DNA of 64,000 nucleotides from Apodemus sylvaticus (GCF_947179515.1 NC_067488.1:34129842-34193841), one strand, 5' to 3'; numbered from the stretch's first letter, positions 1 through 12,220 are shown. Numbers and translations are program-made. Notes: generated by a model from the sequence alone, not told the origin.

Positions 1-901
1 AAGCATTCAAGGACCTTTTGCAACCCATAAAGCATCTAAAACTCCTAGTTTAATTGATCTCCTAGTATGACACTCACAATGTTAATTTTAAAGCCACCAT
101 GGGCAATTTTACATTCTGTATGGTTTTAAAACCATAGAATCAGACTCAATTAGCTCATGATTTGTGCTTTTAGAGTTTACTGTTATATCTCTCCCCAGAG
201 GTTTGTTTTTGATGCATCTGCACTTTTGGTGACTTCTGCTGTCTGAACTTTACTATTTCATAGCTATTTGTTTATTATCATCATATTTTATATTATTAAT
301 CAAATTTTTGAAGCACAAAGACTATGCCACATGGGTCAACAATTATATATTTAGCATATAACACAGTCTTCCACACAGCAGAGATTAACAAAGTTTTATA
401 AATATATTACAATTCTAACTTCTGTCCAACAAATATATAATTTTTGTTATGCAGATTATTAAGCAAACCATTTATGAAAAGTATAAGTGTCTGGGGGTAT
501 GTTTGTGTAGGAAGATGAAAGAATTTCTTTTAAACCCAATGATTTCTCATGCTTCAGTATAGTACAAAAGGGCTCACAAATATATAGGATATATGGTGTT
601 ACCATTAGGCAAAATCAGATAAGAACCTGAGAACCTCTTGGGTATTTCCTCCACAATAAGAGTCACACCCTCTAGCATGTTGTAATTGAATCAAAAGCAG
701 CTAATTCCTACCTACTTCACTCCATGAGAGCAGGTTTGTTGAGCAGGAACTCCGTTTGGAAGTTCCTGAGCAAGAGCTAGACTGTTAAAATTGCTGTGTC
801 CCTGTCTTTATGAGCATAAGAAACACCAGATTCTATGCTGTTGTCTCTGTGATCCAGAGTATTCACATGACACATATATAGTGAGAATCCTAAGGTGGTG
901 C
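1..901. other. Non-coding interval, nothing recognised
   Basis: AT-rich DNA with stops in every frame. I recognise no repeat, RNA gene or splice-bounded open frame here. Confidence 0.6.
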
Positions 902-1119
902 AAAGAAGTATATACAGAGGAAGGGCTAGAAAGATGGCTCAGGAGTTAAGAGCACTGACTGCTCTTCCAAAGGTCCTGAGTTCAAATCCCAACAACCATA
1001 TGGTGGGTCACAACCATCTGTAACAAGATCTGATGTCTTCTTCTGGTGTGTCTGAAGACAGCTACAGTGTACTTACATATAATAATAAATAGATCTCTTT
1101 AAAAAAAAAGAAGTATATA
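902..1119 (+). mobile_element. B2 SINE with target-site duplications
   Basis: The tRNA-derived head starts near 923 (gggctagaaagatggctcag). A B-box-like gagttcaaatccc lies at 978-990. The B2 body runs through the typical cagctacagtgtactta segment to an A-rich tail at 1101-1109. The 13-bp direct repeat aaagaagtatata flanks it at 902-914 and 1107-1119, as expected for an L1-mobilised SINE. The RNA polymerase III boxes are inherited from the tRNA ancestor and do not imply a tRNA gene. Confidence 0.92.
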
Positions 1120-1879
1120 AGGTAACTGTGATCAGAACTGTGGAAGGTATTGTATATTTAAATGCAAGGACTCCTAAATATTTATACCATGAACATTTTC
1201 TAGCAACTATAGATTCAAAGTAAGACTACCAATTTCTTATTCTCGAAGTATGAAAGAGAGTTATAAGCTCCCCATAACCTGGAATTACATGAAGCAAGGT
1301 TGCTAGTCATTGAGCCCAGAAGTTAAGATAACCACAGCAAAACACAACAACTATCATTTCAGTCAACACTTACTAACAAAGCTTGGAAAATTAGATACTC
1401 ACTTTCTGTTTAAGACTTAAGATAGGACTTAAGCTAAGAAGTTTCAAAGATGGTTACACTTTAAATGGAATTGACAATGAGAACAAAGATAGTTTAAACA
1501 AGGAGCTTCAAGTCAGCAGTCAATGGGAAGTTGAAGTTGCAAGAGTGTGATGGGTTCTGGGGTACTCAGATGACATAGCCTAGAATGAACATGATTCTTC
1601 TTTATAGAAGAAAAACTGTGCTCTCAATACTGATTAATAGTAGGAGATCATTTCAATCTTTTATCTTAACAGTCTAGTGATCAATGGCCTAAAGATAAAG
1701 GTATATGCATGCCTGTGCAACTAGAAGTGTACATGCTTGTGTTTGTCTGTGTGCAGTCACAGCATCACTTTTTTAGCTCAGAACCTATTGCATAAACTTT
1801 TTCTACATGACCTAATCTTCATCATAGGGTTCTTGCTCATTTTTTCATTTCATAGATACTTTATGTCCCTTTTATCAAA
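1120..1879. other. Non-coding interval, nothing recognised
   Basis: No repeat or gene recognised. The open frames that begin here extend into the downstream CA/CG tract and are compositional artefacts. Confidence 0.55.
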
Positions 1880-1908
1880 ACACACACACACACACACACA
1901 AACACACA

Positions 1909-1967
<59 letters not shown>

Positions 1968-1977
1968 GCGCGCGCGC
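1880..1977. repeat. Compound microsatellite (CA)n(CG)12
   Basis: About 73 bp of CA repeat with small interruptions (aaac, ccc) runs directly into twelve CG dinucleotides at 1953-1976. The whole tract is strictly alternating purine-pyrimidine, which favours Z-DNA in vitro. A pure run of CpG is unusual in an otherwise CpG-depleted stretch. Confidence 0.97.
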
Positions 1978-2159
1978 ATTCAAGAAAAAGAAGAAACTCT
2001 GTTTCTCTTTATTCCTGAGTTTGATCTGTGTAAAATGAGGGAGCTGTTCCTGGTTCATCCAAAACTATATGCCAAGATAGTTGGATAATACCCATAATTC
2101 CTTAAGCTATATACGATTCTAGACTTTCTTCTATTTTGAATCACCACTATTTTCAAAAT

Positions 2160-2362
2160 ACTTTTCTTTTTCTTTCTTTTTTCCTTATTTGATTTTATTT
2201 TAATTTATTTACATTTCTCATGTTATCCCCTTACCTGGTTTCCCCTTTTCCTGGAAACCACCTCTCCTATCCCCCTTCCCCTGTTTCTATGAGGATGTTC
2301 CTCCACCCAGCTCTGGGGGCGTCTGGGTGGTTGATAATTTTGTTCTTCCTATGGGGTTGCAA
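2160..2362 (-). mobile_element. L1 (Lx-type) 3'UTR fragment, antisense
   Basis: A T-rich start is followed by the antisense Lx 3'-end pattern: tttatttacatttctcatgt, a C-rich block, then gttcttcctatggggttgc. Only the 3'UTR remains, so this is a strongly 5'-truncated copy. Confidence 0.8.
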
Positions 2363-2546
2363 TACTTTTAATATGGCCCATACTCCTGTGGAATTATGAT
2401 AATGAAACATAGTTTGATAGTTACAAAAAAAACCCTATTTAATAAAATTTGATACCTGGAGGCTAAAGTTTTTTAATGCAGGTTAAGCATATTTATTTTG
2501 CCTTGTATATTTTATCAGCTCATTTTTCTTTGCTATAAGTTTAGAT

Positions 2547-2962
2547 GTGGTGGTTTGAGAATAGCCCTCATAGCCCAAATACTTTGAGTATTTGCTTCCC
2601 AGTTGGTGGACTGGTTAGGAATGATTAGGAGAGTGTGACCTTGTTGGAGGTGATGTATTACTGAGGGTAAGCTTTGAAGTTTCCCTCTGCATGTGTAAGT
2701 CTGTCTGTCTATCTGTCTGTCTGTCTGTGTATTTATTTCTGATTCTCTGTCTCTTTCTCACTCTGTCTTCATCTTTCAGGTAATATGTAAGATCTCAACC
2801 ACCACTCCAGCACCATGCCTCCTATCTGCCACCAGGCTCTTCACCATGATGGTCATGGATTAATCCTTTGAAACTTTAAGCAAGCCTCCAATAAAATGCT
2901 TTCTTTTACAAGTTGCATTATTCATAGTGTTTTAAAACAGCAATAGAACAATAACTATGACA
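2547..2962 (+). mobile_element. URR1-like rodent interspersed repeat
   Basis: The text runs from gtggtggtttgagaatag to agcaatagaacaataact and includes the family hallmarks gtgaccttgttggagg, ctccagcaccatgcc and ccaccatgatggtcatgg-like segments. It is the reverse orientation of the copies near 33.6 and 48.3 kb. A (TCTG)n tract sits inside at 2701-2760. I believe the family is URR1, a non-autonomous hAT-Charlie element, but the name is from memory. Confidence 0.6.
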
Positions 2963-3530
2963 TGATTATTATAAAAAACAAAGATTTTAACAAGGTCCTT
3001 ATAATTATGAAATTATAAGTATGGAATGCTGTTTGGAAGATACAGCTCTATGCTACTTAACATAGTTTGATTCATGAAAGCTAAAATATGTTTAGATAGA
3101 TTAAAGACAGATATTTGTTTTTGCCTTATTCAGTAGAGTTCATAAACACTCTATTTTTTCCTGCTACAAGTCTGTATGTCATCAATACATGAGTGTTCTT
3201 TCAAACTCACAGGATACACAAGTCCCTTTATACTTTGCAATTTTCCAGTTATTAAATCACAGTCCTCAGACATTCATGGGAGTAAAAACTACATCAGGAA
3301 ATTGTTTTAAAGGGATGTTGGTCCTCATATTTAAAAACTTCTCCAGCTACACCAAGCTTTCTCTGGCTCCAAAGTTCCCTTGGACTCCTTCAGGCTGGGA
3401 TGATTTAACTTCTACTGTTCTTAGTCTCTGGAACTCTTTTTTCTATTCAAATCTTCCATGTTGGGTAAATAGTTACATGGGTTCTTACCACGCCTGGGAG
3501 AACAAGTCTCAACTGGTGTTTAAATGCAGT
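2963..3530. other. Non-coding interval with an unrecognised 116-codon frame
   Basis: A single open frame (3189-3539, +) reads 116 codons. It has no recognisable domain, no Kozak context and no neighbouring exons, and its Trp/Ser/Phe-rich composition is plausible for chance. I do not call it a gene. Confidence 0.5.
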
Positions 3531-3898
3531 GTGTTCTAGCAGTCCAGAGAAAGAACGATACTGCCTAATTAGATGCTGAGTATATATATAGAGAGAGATG
3601 ATATAGATATAGATATAGATATAGATATAGATATAGATATAGATATAGAGATAGAGATAGAGATAGAGATAGAGATAGAGATAGAGATAGAGATAGAGAT
3701 ATATTCACCTAGTCAAAAGGAATTCCTCAAATTTGCACAAGAAGTTTGTATTAGAGGGAGCCATTTCTTTCTTGGCTACAGTCCTGCACATACTGGAACC
3801 CAGCTTGATTGTCACTCTCTTGAGCAGCTTTCTCTTCTGCCCCTGCCTTTTTCTAACCTTTGAACATGACATAGTGCTCTAAGTACTTTATATCTCTA
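3531..3898. repeat. GATATA/GATAGA microsatellite inside a possible old mammalian repeat
   Basis: At 3599-3702 there is a run of (GATATA)n switching at about 3646 to (GATAGA)n. The left flank (gttctagcagtccagagaaag) and right flank resemble the end of an old mammalian interspersed repeat that often carries a TA/GATA tract. The microsatellite is certain; the host repeat is a weak inference. Confidence 0.7.
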
Positions 3899-4874
3899 TC
3901 AGTCAGTGGACATCACAAATGCCCAACTAATTAATAGTTGAATTATAGGTTTTCCAACTGGAATGGTATCAAAAAGGACATTTTTGTGACTGGCTAACCT
4001 ATATGAGAGTAAGAAGAGCAGTTACTGTGGCTTATAATCCCTCATTGTGTACAGATCCCATGCTTAGCACTCTACCCAAATTTGGAGAGAAAGTAATAGA
4101 TGGATTCTTATACTTACACTGAAGTTTGCTTACCTCATTTAATCCATTCTCTGCCTCCCTTGCCACTCTTCAACAAAGACCAACTGCACTGCTCTGATCT
4201 TGGAAATACCACACAGTCCCTCATTCCTGGGATTTACCTCTGTTCTTCCTTCCATCTGTTCATATTCTTTCATCCATTTTTTTAGTGCTTAATTATCCTC
4301 CAAAGATAGCTCATGGTATATCATCCATGAACCTCTACTCCTAACAGTATCTACCTTGAGCCCTGAGATTGAAGATGGCACAATACCAAACATAATGATT
4401 GTCCTCTGTGGAAAGGAAGGAAGCAAAGGGGCAGTACCGTGTGCTTTTTAAACAAGACTGGAAGCCAGGCATAGATTTCCCTTTGCACAAGTGGGACTTC
4501 ACACCAAGCCCTGCACTGATAAAATTTGACTGTACTTCAAAAGCAGCCCCATTTACTAATTTATATTAAGACTCACACAGAGGCAGCATTTCCTTTGCCT
4601 CCTATACACTCTTGGAATTTGCTTTAATCATAGCAGGTAGAATTCTGCTTGGAGGTGGTCTGTTTTTCAACTACTCTGTGTTTCATGAGATTGGAGACTT
4701 TGTCTTACTAATCCCTCTGGAGTATCAAATAAAGTGTCTAGTTCAAATGAAACCAAGAAAAATACTTAGCAAGTTAGTGAAATGGGAGGACTGGGGAAAT
4801 CTCTGACTAACTGTAATACTCATTCAGTGCATGACTCACACACCTAATCAGTATTCTTTTATCCATTTATTTTC
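3899..4874. other. Non-coding interval, nothing recognised
   Basis: No gene or confident repeat recognised. Open frames are at most 64 codons and lack any familiar motif. Confidence 0.55.
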
Positions 4875-4985
4875 AGTTATCTGAATTGCCCTGGGCCTCT
4901 ATTTCTTTCCTCTGCTGTAAAATAGGACTAATTATTCCTCCTCTTTCTATCTCTGTAAAAGTGAATGATATAATGTAATGGAGGT
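4875..4985 (+). repeat. Probable MIR SINE relic
   Basis: The order of words matches the MIR core and 3' part: gccctgggcctctatttct, then a diverged version of the 'cctcatctgtaaaat' block (cctctgctgtaaaatagga), then aatgatataatg. It is heavily diverged, as expected for a mammalian-wide relic. Confidence 0.5.
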
Positions 4986-5666
4986 ACTTCTCAAAATAAA
5001 AAAAAAACAATTTGAACAAAATCTATGTTATGGTGGGATTAAGTGTTGGAAATACACAGGTGGACATTCTCCATGGTAAATTTCCTAGAGCAGTGACATC
5101 TAAGTAAAGCTCACCAGATGAGATTTTTACCATCCATCCCCTAAAAAGAAAAGGAAAGGAAACAAGAGTATATAATAGTTTAGTTTAGGTATGTAAACAA
5201 AGATTTGTATATTATTTTATTTGTACATTAATGAAGTTTATTATGTGGACTTATTCCACATTGGATGAGAAATGAGAAAATTCTCCAAGCTTAATCCACC
5301 AGAGAACTCTATTGATTTTGAACTAGATGATAAAACAATTTCCACTGCCCAATAGCACATTAAACAAACAAAAATAGTTTGAGAAAATGTTACACTTTGA
5401 CCCTTTGTTTTCAATCCATTCAGCAAAAACTCCACTCATCCACTGTTCAAACTTTTAACTAAAAGGTGCTTCAGAAAACTAAGGAAAATCTCAATATTAT
5501 TAAACTAGTTACCGAGTCTCCATCATGTGTTTGTCCCTTAGTACAAATAAATGATTACTCTTTTTGGTTCTTTATTCCTCCCTTGCTTCTTTCTTCTTCT
5601 TCGCTTCATTCTGCTTACCCAAAAATACACAAGCATCTCAATGACACTGTGGTACATTCTGGAAGA

Positions 5667-5667
<1 letters not shown>
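4986..5667. other. Non-coding interval, nothing recognised
   Basis: AT-rich sequence. No repeat family or gene is visible. Confidence 0.55.

Positions 5668-5713
<46 letters not shown>
5668..5713. repeat. (CA)n microsatellite
   Basis: About 46 bp of CA repeat with one aaac interruption. Confidence 0.97.
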
Positions 5714-5714
<1 letters not shown>

Positions 5715-6460
5715 CTGAGTTGTTCTTTCCCTTCATGAAGCTTAAGTGAACAATTATTTGAACAATGAAGACAGCAATGCTATGCAATTGCCTTATAATA
5801 GTACAAGATATAAATCAAATGTACAACAGATGATAAATGCACACACAACTACACACAGATATTACCGAGACAAATCTTCTAGGGAAACTGGAAGTCATAA
5901 TAGGAAAGGGCTCTCCAGAGGGATGCCTATTGAATCAAATCTTGAATAATGTTACCACAGGGGCAAAGCCAGAGCAGTGTTTAGACAAGAGGGAAATCGT
6001 ATGTCAAATCAAATAAGAAGAAAAAATAAGTATAAAGATCAGTGCCTGTTAATGAGAATAATATTTTTTCGTACATGATGCATTCTAGATATTATCCTGT
6101 GCTTTGTTCAATACTCTGAGTTATTTTTTATTAATGTATACATCGTGTAGGTTAAAAAAGTGAAGTTATGGGTTACTTAGGTGCTGGAGTAAATATTGGA
6201 CATAGACATTTATGTTCAAAGGTATAAACATTCTATCTTTATTGTATGTTTTTATTGAGGCTTATACTCAATGCACTGAAGGTAGATAAGGACACAGCAG
6301 TAAGCCCACAAAGGCTCCTTATATTCTTTTAACATGTTTGAATATTACTTATTGCTGTTTATCCTCACTATAGCACTTTCCATTTCAGTAATCCCATTTA
6401 GCTCACTGTTTGTAGGTTGGAAATTTGTTTGCACAATATCTGCATATATCCCTTATATGA
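5714..6460. other. Non-coding interval, possible ancient repeat traces
   Basis: No gene seen. The words cacagcagtaagcccacaaa (about 6294-6313) and gcattctagatattatcctg (about 6080-6099) resemble old mammalian-wide repeats such as MIR or L2, but too weakly to place boundaries. Confidence 0.4.
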
Positions 6461-8261
6461 AGAAACTTGATGAAGTCCCATTTGTCAGTTCTTGATCTTA
6501 GAGCATAAGCTATTGGTGTTCTGTTCAGGAACTTTTCCCCAGTGCCCATGTCCTCAAGGGTTTTTCCCAGTTTCTTTTCTATTAGTTTCAGTGTGTCTGG
6601 TTTTACATGGAGGTCTTGATCCACTTGGAGTTGAGTTTAGTACAACGAGATAAGAATGGATCAATTTGCATTCTTCTGCATGCTGACCTCCAGTTCAACC
6701 AGCACCATTTGTTGAAGGCTTTTTTCCACTGGATGTCTTTGGCACCTTTGTCGAAGATCAAGTGACCATAGGTGTGTGGATTCATTTCTGTGTCTTCAAT
6801 TCTATTCCATTGGTCCACTTGCCTGTCACTGTGCCAATACCATGCAGTTTTTAATACTATTGCTCTGTAGTATTGCTTGAGGTCTGGGATACTGATTCCC
6901 CCAGAAGTTCTTTTACTGTTGAGAATAGTTTTAGCTATCCTGGGTTTTTTGTTATTCCAGATAAATTTGAGAATTGCTTTTTCTAACTCTGTAAAGAACT
7001 GAGTTGGGATTTTGATGGGGATTGCGTTGAATCTGTAGATTGCTCCTGACAAGATGGTCATTTTAACTATATTAATCCTGCCAATCCACGAACATAGAAG
7101 ATTTTTCCATTTTCTGAGGTCTTCTTCAATTTCCTTCTTCAGAGACCTGAAGTTCTTGTTGATGGGACCTCATAAAATTACAAAGTTTCTGTAAGGCAAA
7201 GGACACTGTCAAAAGGACAAAACGGCAACCAACAAATTGGGAAAAGATTTTCACCAACCTTACATCTGATAGAGGGCGAATATCCAATATATACAAACAA
7301 CTCAAGAAGTTAAACCCCCAGGAAACCAAATAACCCTATTAAAAATGGGGTACAGATCTAAACAAAGAATTTTCACCTGAAGAAATTCGGATAGCCAAGA
7401 AGCACCTAAAAATGCTCAACATCATTAATCATTAGGGAAATGCAAATCAAAACAACCCTGAAATTTTACCTCACACCAGTAAGAATGGCTAAGGTTAAAA
7501 ACCCAGGAAACAGCAGGTGTTGGGGAGGATGTGGAGAAAGAGGAACACTCCTCCACTGCTGGTGAGGTTGTGAGATGGTACAACCACTTTGGAAATAAAT
7601 CTGGCGGTTCCTCAGAAAACTGGACATGACACTTCCTCAGAAAAGTGGACACGACACTTCCCTGCTATACCTCACCTGGGCATATACCCAAAGGATTCCC
7701 TGGCATGCAGTAAAGACACATGCTCCATTATGTTCATAGCAGCCTTATTTATAATTCCCAGAAGCTGGAAAGAACCCAGATATCCCTCAATGGAGGAATG
7801 GATACAGAAAATGTGGTATCTTTACACAATGGAATACTACTCAGCAATTAATAACAATGAATTCATGAAATTTTTAGGCAAATGGTTGAATCTGGAAAAT
7901 ATCATCCTAAGTGAGGTAACCCAATCACAAAAGAATACACATGGAATGCAATCTCTGATAAGTGGATATTAATTAGCCCAGAAGCTCTGAATACTCAAGG
8001 CACAATTAGCATAAGAAATTACTCCCATGAAGAAGTAAGGAGAGGGTCCTGATCCTGGAAAGGCTTGATCTAACATTGGTGGAGAGCATCAGGACAGAGA
8101 AAAAGGAGAGAGGTGATTGGAGAATGGGTGGAGAGAAGAAGGTGTATGGGACATATGGGGAGGGGGGAACTGGGAAAGGGGAAATCATTTGGAATATAAA
8201 CAAAGAATATAGAAAATAAAAATATATAACAAAAATTGGGAAAAAAAGAAACTTGATGAAG
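6461..8261 (+). mobile_element. 5'-truncated, 5'-inverted L1 with 15-bp TSD
   Basis: The 3' half (from about 7162 to 8246) is sense-strand ORF2 from 'DLIKLQSFCKAKD' through the C-terminal 'SLISGY' stop region and 3'UTR to an A-rich tail. The 5' part (6476 to about 7161) is the immediately upstream ORF2 interval, inverted. It starts at the KNFK region by the 7161 junction and ends at 'DKWD' next to the left repeat. The inverted and direct parts abut at the same ORF2 position with only a few shared bases. The 15-bp repeat agaaacttgatgaag flanks the element at 6461-6475 and 8247-8261. This is a textbook twin-priming insertion. ORF2 is broken by several stops and frameshifts, so the copy is dead. 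Confidence 0.95.
6603..7061 (-). pseudogene. L1 ORF2 fragment, inverted part
   Basis: About 152 codons on the minus strand encode the ORF2p region downstream of the reverse-transcriptase palm, including RFNAIPIKIPTQF, FIWNNKKPRIAKTIL, ISIPDLKQYYRAI and WYWHSDRQVDQWNRIED. It lies in the inverted part of the L1 above. It is a fragment with no catalytic domain and no promoter. Confidence 0.9.
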
Positions 8262-9429
8262 CATCTTGCGCCCTACATGACATAATGGGATGGTAGGGTC
8301 TTTAGTATCTCCAGTTTCTCTACCACAACTTTTGATGTTCCTATCACTGCATCAAATACCTCTAAAAAAAATAAAACCAAATGAACCCTTAAATTATGAC
8401 TAGCATTAGAATCTCAGGAACTTATCATGTGCAGACCATTTTTTGTATCACAATTGACTCAAATGACTACAAGACCATAAAGTCTTATTTTTGATGTTAG
8501 GCATCTGAGACAGAGGGAGACTTAGAGCTATTCTGAGATGTTATGGCAAAGAAGGGGATACAACTGAAATTTTATAGGTTCTAAATCCCATCATTTTCCA
8601 TTTCATCATTTCTGTGTATTTTTAAATGTCTTAACATAGAGGAAACAGACACTGGATAGAATGGATTCTATATTTGATCTGTTTAATCTTTACTTCATTT
8701 CTAAACACTCTCTTACCATCCCCCATAACTAGCCCATGATAGAAAATTCATTTACTTAAGCAAAGGATCACAGAAGCAAAGCCGGATAATGTTGGTCGAG
8801 TTGCTAAGAAACCCAGAACATTTTTAAATATGCCAGGTCACTGTCCTACAGAGAAACCGATAATATGTCATGTCTCCATAGTAACTCACTATGAACAGGA
8901 TGTGAGTCAAAAATAGAAGAAACTGTAAGAATGGTAATCAGTGAGAGTTAATGCTGAAGAATGCTGAGTAAGAAGCCACTTGATACAGATAAAATACTCG
9001 TGGAGAAATAGTTCACAGACCCTGCATTTGGAATTAGAGATGGGTGACAACTCAGCCTGACCAATAAAACCTGTGAGACCCAGAAAGACACTAAAAACTG
9101 GCCTACATGTTCTCCAGCTAAAAATGCCAGTAAGAAGCGTTGTTCCCTTTACCACTAAAATATTTTGTGTGTCCTGGCTAGTGTAGGCATAGAATATGCT
9201 TTAAGAAACTGTGTTGGAGCAACACAGTTATGAGTGTAGGCAGCTCCTGCAGAGTTCTCAGCACTCACGGAAGTGGCATATAACTTAAGATTCATTGAAT
9301 CTGGTAGGCTCTTTGGCCTCTGTGGGAACCTACATGATACGTATCACACAGACATATAATAAATGAACAAAAACAATTCTATTTTTAAAAATATCTTTAA
9401 AGGGAAACCAGGCTAATGACTCTATGATT
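8262..9429. other. Non-coding interval between L1s
   Basis: No gene recognised. The stretch about 8500-8610 (ggcatctgagacagagggag onward) could be a very diverged antisense MIR, but I would not call it. Confidence 0.5.
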
Positions 9430-9817
9430 TCATCTTACACCCCTCAGAATGGATAAAAACAAAACCGGCAAGAAATAACTCATCCTGGCAAGGATTGTGG
9501 AGCAAAGGGAAGACTCCTCCATTGCTGATTGGAGTGCAAACTTGTACAACTACTCTGGAAGTCAATTTGATAGTTTCTCAGAAAATCTGGAATAGTTCTA
9601 CATGAAGACCAATCTAAATCATTTCTGGGCATATATACTCAAAAGCTGTTCCACAATTCTACAAGAATACTTGCTCAACTATTTTCATAGCAGCTTTATT
9701 TGTAATAGTCAGAAACTAGAAACAATCTAGATGCTCCTCAACAGGAGAATGGATGAAGAAAATGTGGTTCATTTACAAAATGAAATATTTACTCAGGTAT
9801 TAAAAACAAGGACATCT
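9430..9817 (+). mobile_element. Old L1 ORF2 3' fragment
   Basis: Diverged sense-strand ORF2 C-terminus: a degraded cysteine-motif region (gtggagcaaagggaagactc), then tctgggcatatatactcaaa, then gaatggatgaagaaaatgtgg. It stops abruptly at tattaaaaacaaggacatc, where antisense L1 begins. Many stops show that it is older than its neighbours. Confidence 0.85.
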
Positions 9818-11858
9818 TGAGATCAGGAATGGTAATACATCCAGAATTTCTGTTACTGCTAAAGATTGTTTTAGCTATCATGGTTTTTTGCTTCTTTTCT
9901 TATGAAGTTGAGAATTGCTTTTTCAAGGTCTGTAAAGAATCATGTTGGAATTTTGATGGACTTGCACTGAATCTGTAGGTTGATAAGATGGCCATTTTCA
10001 CTATATTAATCCTAACAATTGATAAGCATAGATTTTTCCATTTCTTCAATTATTTTTTAAAAGACTTGAAATTCTTGTCATAAATGCCATTCACTTGTTT
10101 AGACAGAGTTAAAACAAGATATTTTATATTATTTGTGACTATGGTGAAGGGTTTTGTTTCCCTAATTTCTCTCAGCCTGTTTATCATTTGTACAAAAGAG
10201 AGCTACTGCTATGCTGTTGTTTGTTTGTTTGTTTGTTTTCTTTGTTTTTTAGTTGACTTTGTATTCAGGTACTTTGTTGAAAGTGTTCTTCAGCTAAAGA
10301 CATTCTCCAATAGAAAGTTTGGGGTCACTTATGTATGCTACCATATCATCTGCAAATAGAGATACTTTGACTTCTTCCTTTCCAATTTGTAGCCCTTTGA
10401 TCTTCTCAGTTGTCTTACTGCTTTATCTAGAACTTCAAGTACTATATTAAATATATAGGGAGAGGGTGGGCAACCTTGTAATGGCCATGATTTTCATTTA
10501 ATTGCTTTAAGTTTCTCTCTATTTAACTTGAGGTTGGCTATGGGCTTGTGGTATATTGCTTTTATTATGTTTCATTATGTGCCTTGTATGACGGGGTATT
10601 GGATTTTGTCAAAGGACTTTTCAGGATCTAATGAGATGATCATGTGATTTTTTCTATGGGTTTGTTTAGATGGTAGATTACATTGTTGGGGATATGCATA
10701 TTGACCATCCCTGCATCCCTGGGATGAAGCCTGCTTGATCATGGTGGATTATGTTTTTAATGTGTTTCTAGATTTGGTTTGCAAGATTTTCCCTCCAGAC
10801 ACAGCAAAACTCCTGGACATATACCCAAAAGATTCTCTACCATACCACAAGGATAGGTGCTCTATTATACTCATAGCAGATTTATTCATAATAGCTAGAA
10901 ACTGTAAACAATCTAAATCTACCTCAGCTGAAGAATGGATAAAGAAAATGTAGATCATTTACATGACTGAATGCTACTCAGCTATTAAAAACAGTGACAT
11001 GAATTTTGCAGGCATATGGATGGAATTAGAAAATATCATCCTGAGTGATGTAACACAGACCCAAAAGAACACACATGATAAAGTACAAGATACAAAGACC
11101 CAAAGACATTAAACAAGAAGAGAAGACCCATGGGAAGATGTTTGATTCTCACTAAGAAGATGGAATAAAATAGTCACAGGAGGCAGATGGAGGAAGGGAA
11201 CTAGATGGGAGAGGGCATGGGAATGGGGCTGAGTATGTTCAGAACCAAGTATGGGAAGTTTCAGGAGAGAGGGCCAGGGGGCCAGAAGAATGAATGGAAA
11301 TTTGCCACTCATAGGGTTGGAGATGGAGGGTATCTCTAGGATGTGCCAGAGACCTGGAATAAGGGAAGCTCCCTAAAGTCTATTGGAGTGTATTTAGCTG
11401 AAACTCCTAGCATTGGGGATATGGAACCTGAAGAGGCTAAATCCTGTAGTCAGGCAGTACCCTCAGTGAAGGGATAAGGACACCAACTCACCCACACAAC
11501 TAAATACAGGAACAGAAGTGGAACAGAGATGGGGGATGGAATGGCAAATCTATTACTGGCCAAATTTGAGGCCTATCCTATGGGCAAACACTAATCCTTG
11601 ACACTATTAATGATACTTTGTTATGCTTGCAGACAGGAGCCTAGCATAACTGTCCATGCAAAGACCCACAGCCAAATGTTGGAATGGGCTCTGGGAGTCT
11701 TATTGAAGAGTTGTGCCAAGGCAGGTCTATATGCATGGAAGGACTCCTCTTCTCTAAAGAGAAAAAGGCTTCTCAAGGAGGAGAGGTGAGAGGGTGGAAA
11801 TGGAAGGAGAGAAAGGAAGAGAAGCTGCAATAGGTCTATAAAGTTAATTAAATAATGA
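9818..11858 (+). mobile_element. 5'-inverted L1 with internal deletion at the inversion junction
   Basis: The inverted part (9818-10790, minus-strand sense) runs from the ORF2 'KILANQI' region through the FIPGMQGW box and the FADD catalytic box (antisense near 10340-10360) to 'ISIPDL'. The direct part (from about 10791) resumes at 'PAIPLLGIYPKDS', continues through the ORF2 end and follows the long Lx-type 3'UTR to about 11858. Roughly 0.95 kb of ORF2 is missing between the two parts. Deletion at the junction is common in twin priming. I could not identify a TSD, so two adjacent insertions remain possible. Confidence 0.8.
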
Positions 11859-11982
11859 AAAATGGGAGACCACCTTTTTATCCCCAGTAAGGCTATGAAC
11901 ATCTTTGTATAGTGAGACTAGACAAAGGAAGACCACTTATGGGCAAGGGATCCAAAGGCAGGCAGTGTAGTCACAGATTACT

Positions 11983-12220
11983 GCACAGATGCCCCTCAAC
12001 TGAAGAATGGATAAGAAAAATGTGGTGTATTTACACAATGGTGTATTATCTCAACCATTAAATGCAATGAGATCATGAGATTTCCAGGCAAATGGGTAAA
12101 ACTAGAACATATCCTGAGTGAGGTAACCCAGACCCAGAAAGAGAAATATGGTATGTACTCACTTATACTTGGATATTAGCCATCAAGTACAGAATAGCCA
12201 TGCTACAAACCACAGATCCA
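11983..12220 (+). mobile_element. L1 ORF2 3'-end fragment
   Basis: Sense ORF2 C-terminal text (gatgcccctcaactgaagaa, gtaacccagacccagaaag) continues into cttggatattagccatcaag. It differs from the neighbouring L1 at matched positions, so it is a separate, older copy. Confidence 0.8.

Noticed and set aside
938..990. tRNA gene (A and B box present)
   Set aside because: The boxes belong to the tRNA-derived head of a B2 SINE with A-tail and TSD; no cloverleaf is preserved.
1737..2058. 93- and 65-codon frames over the CA/CG tract
   Set aside because: Repeat-driven; no motif outside the Thr-His and Cys-Val repeats.
3189..3539. 116-codon plus-strand frame as a small gene
   Set aside because: No domain, no start context, no neighbouring exon, and composition compatible with chance in AT-rich DNA.
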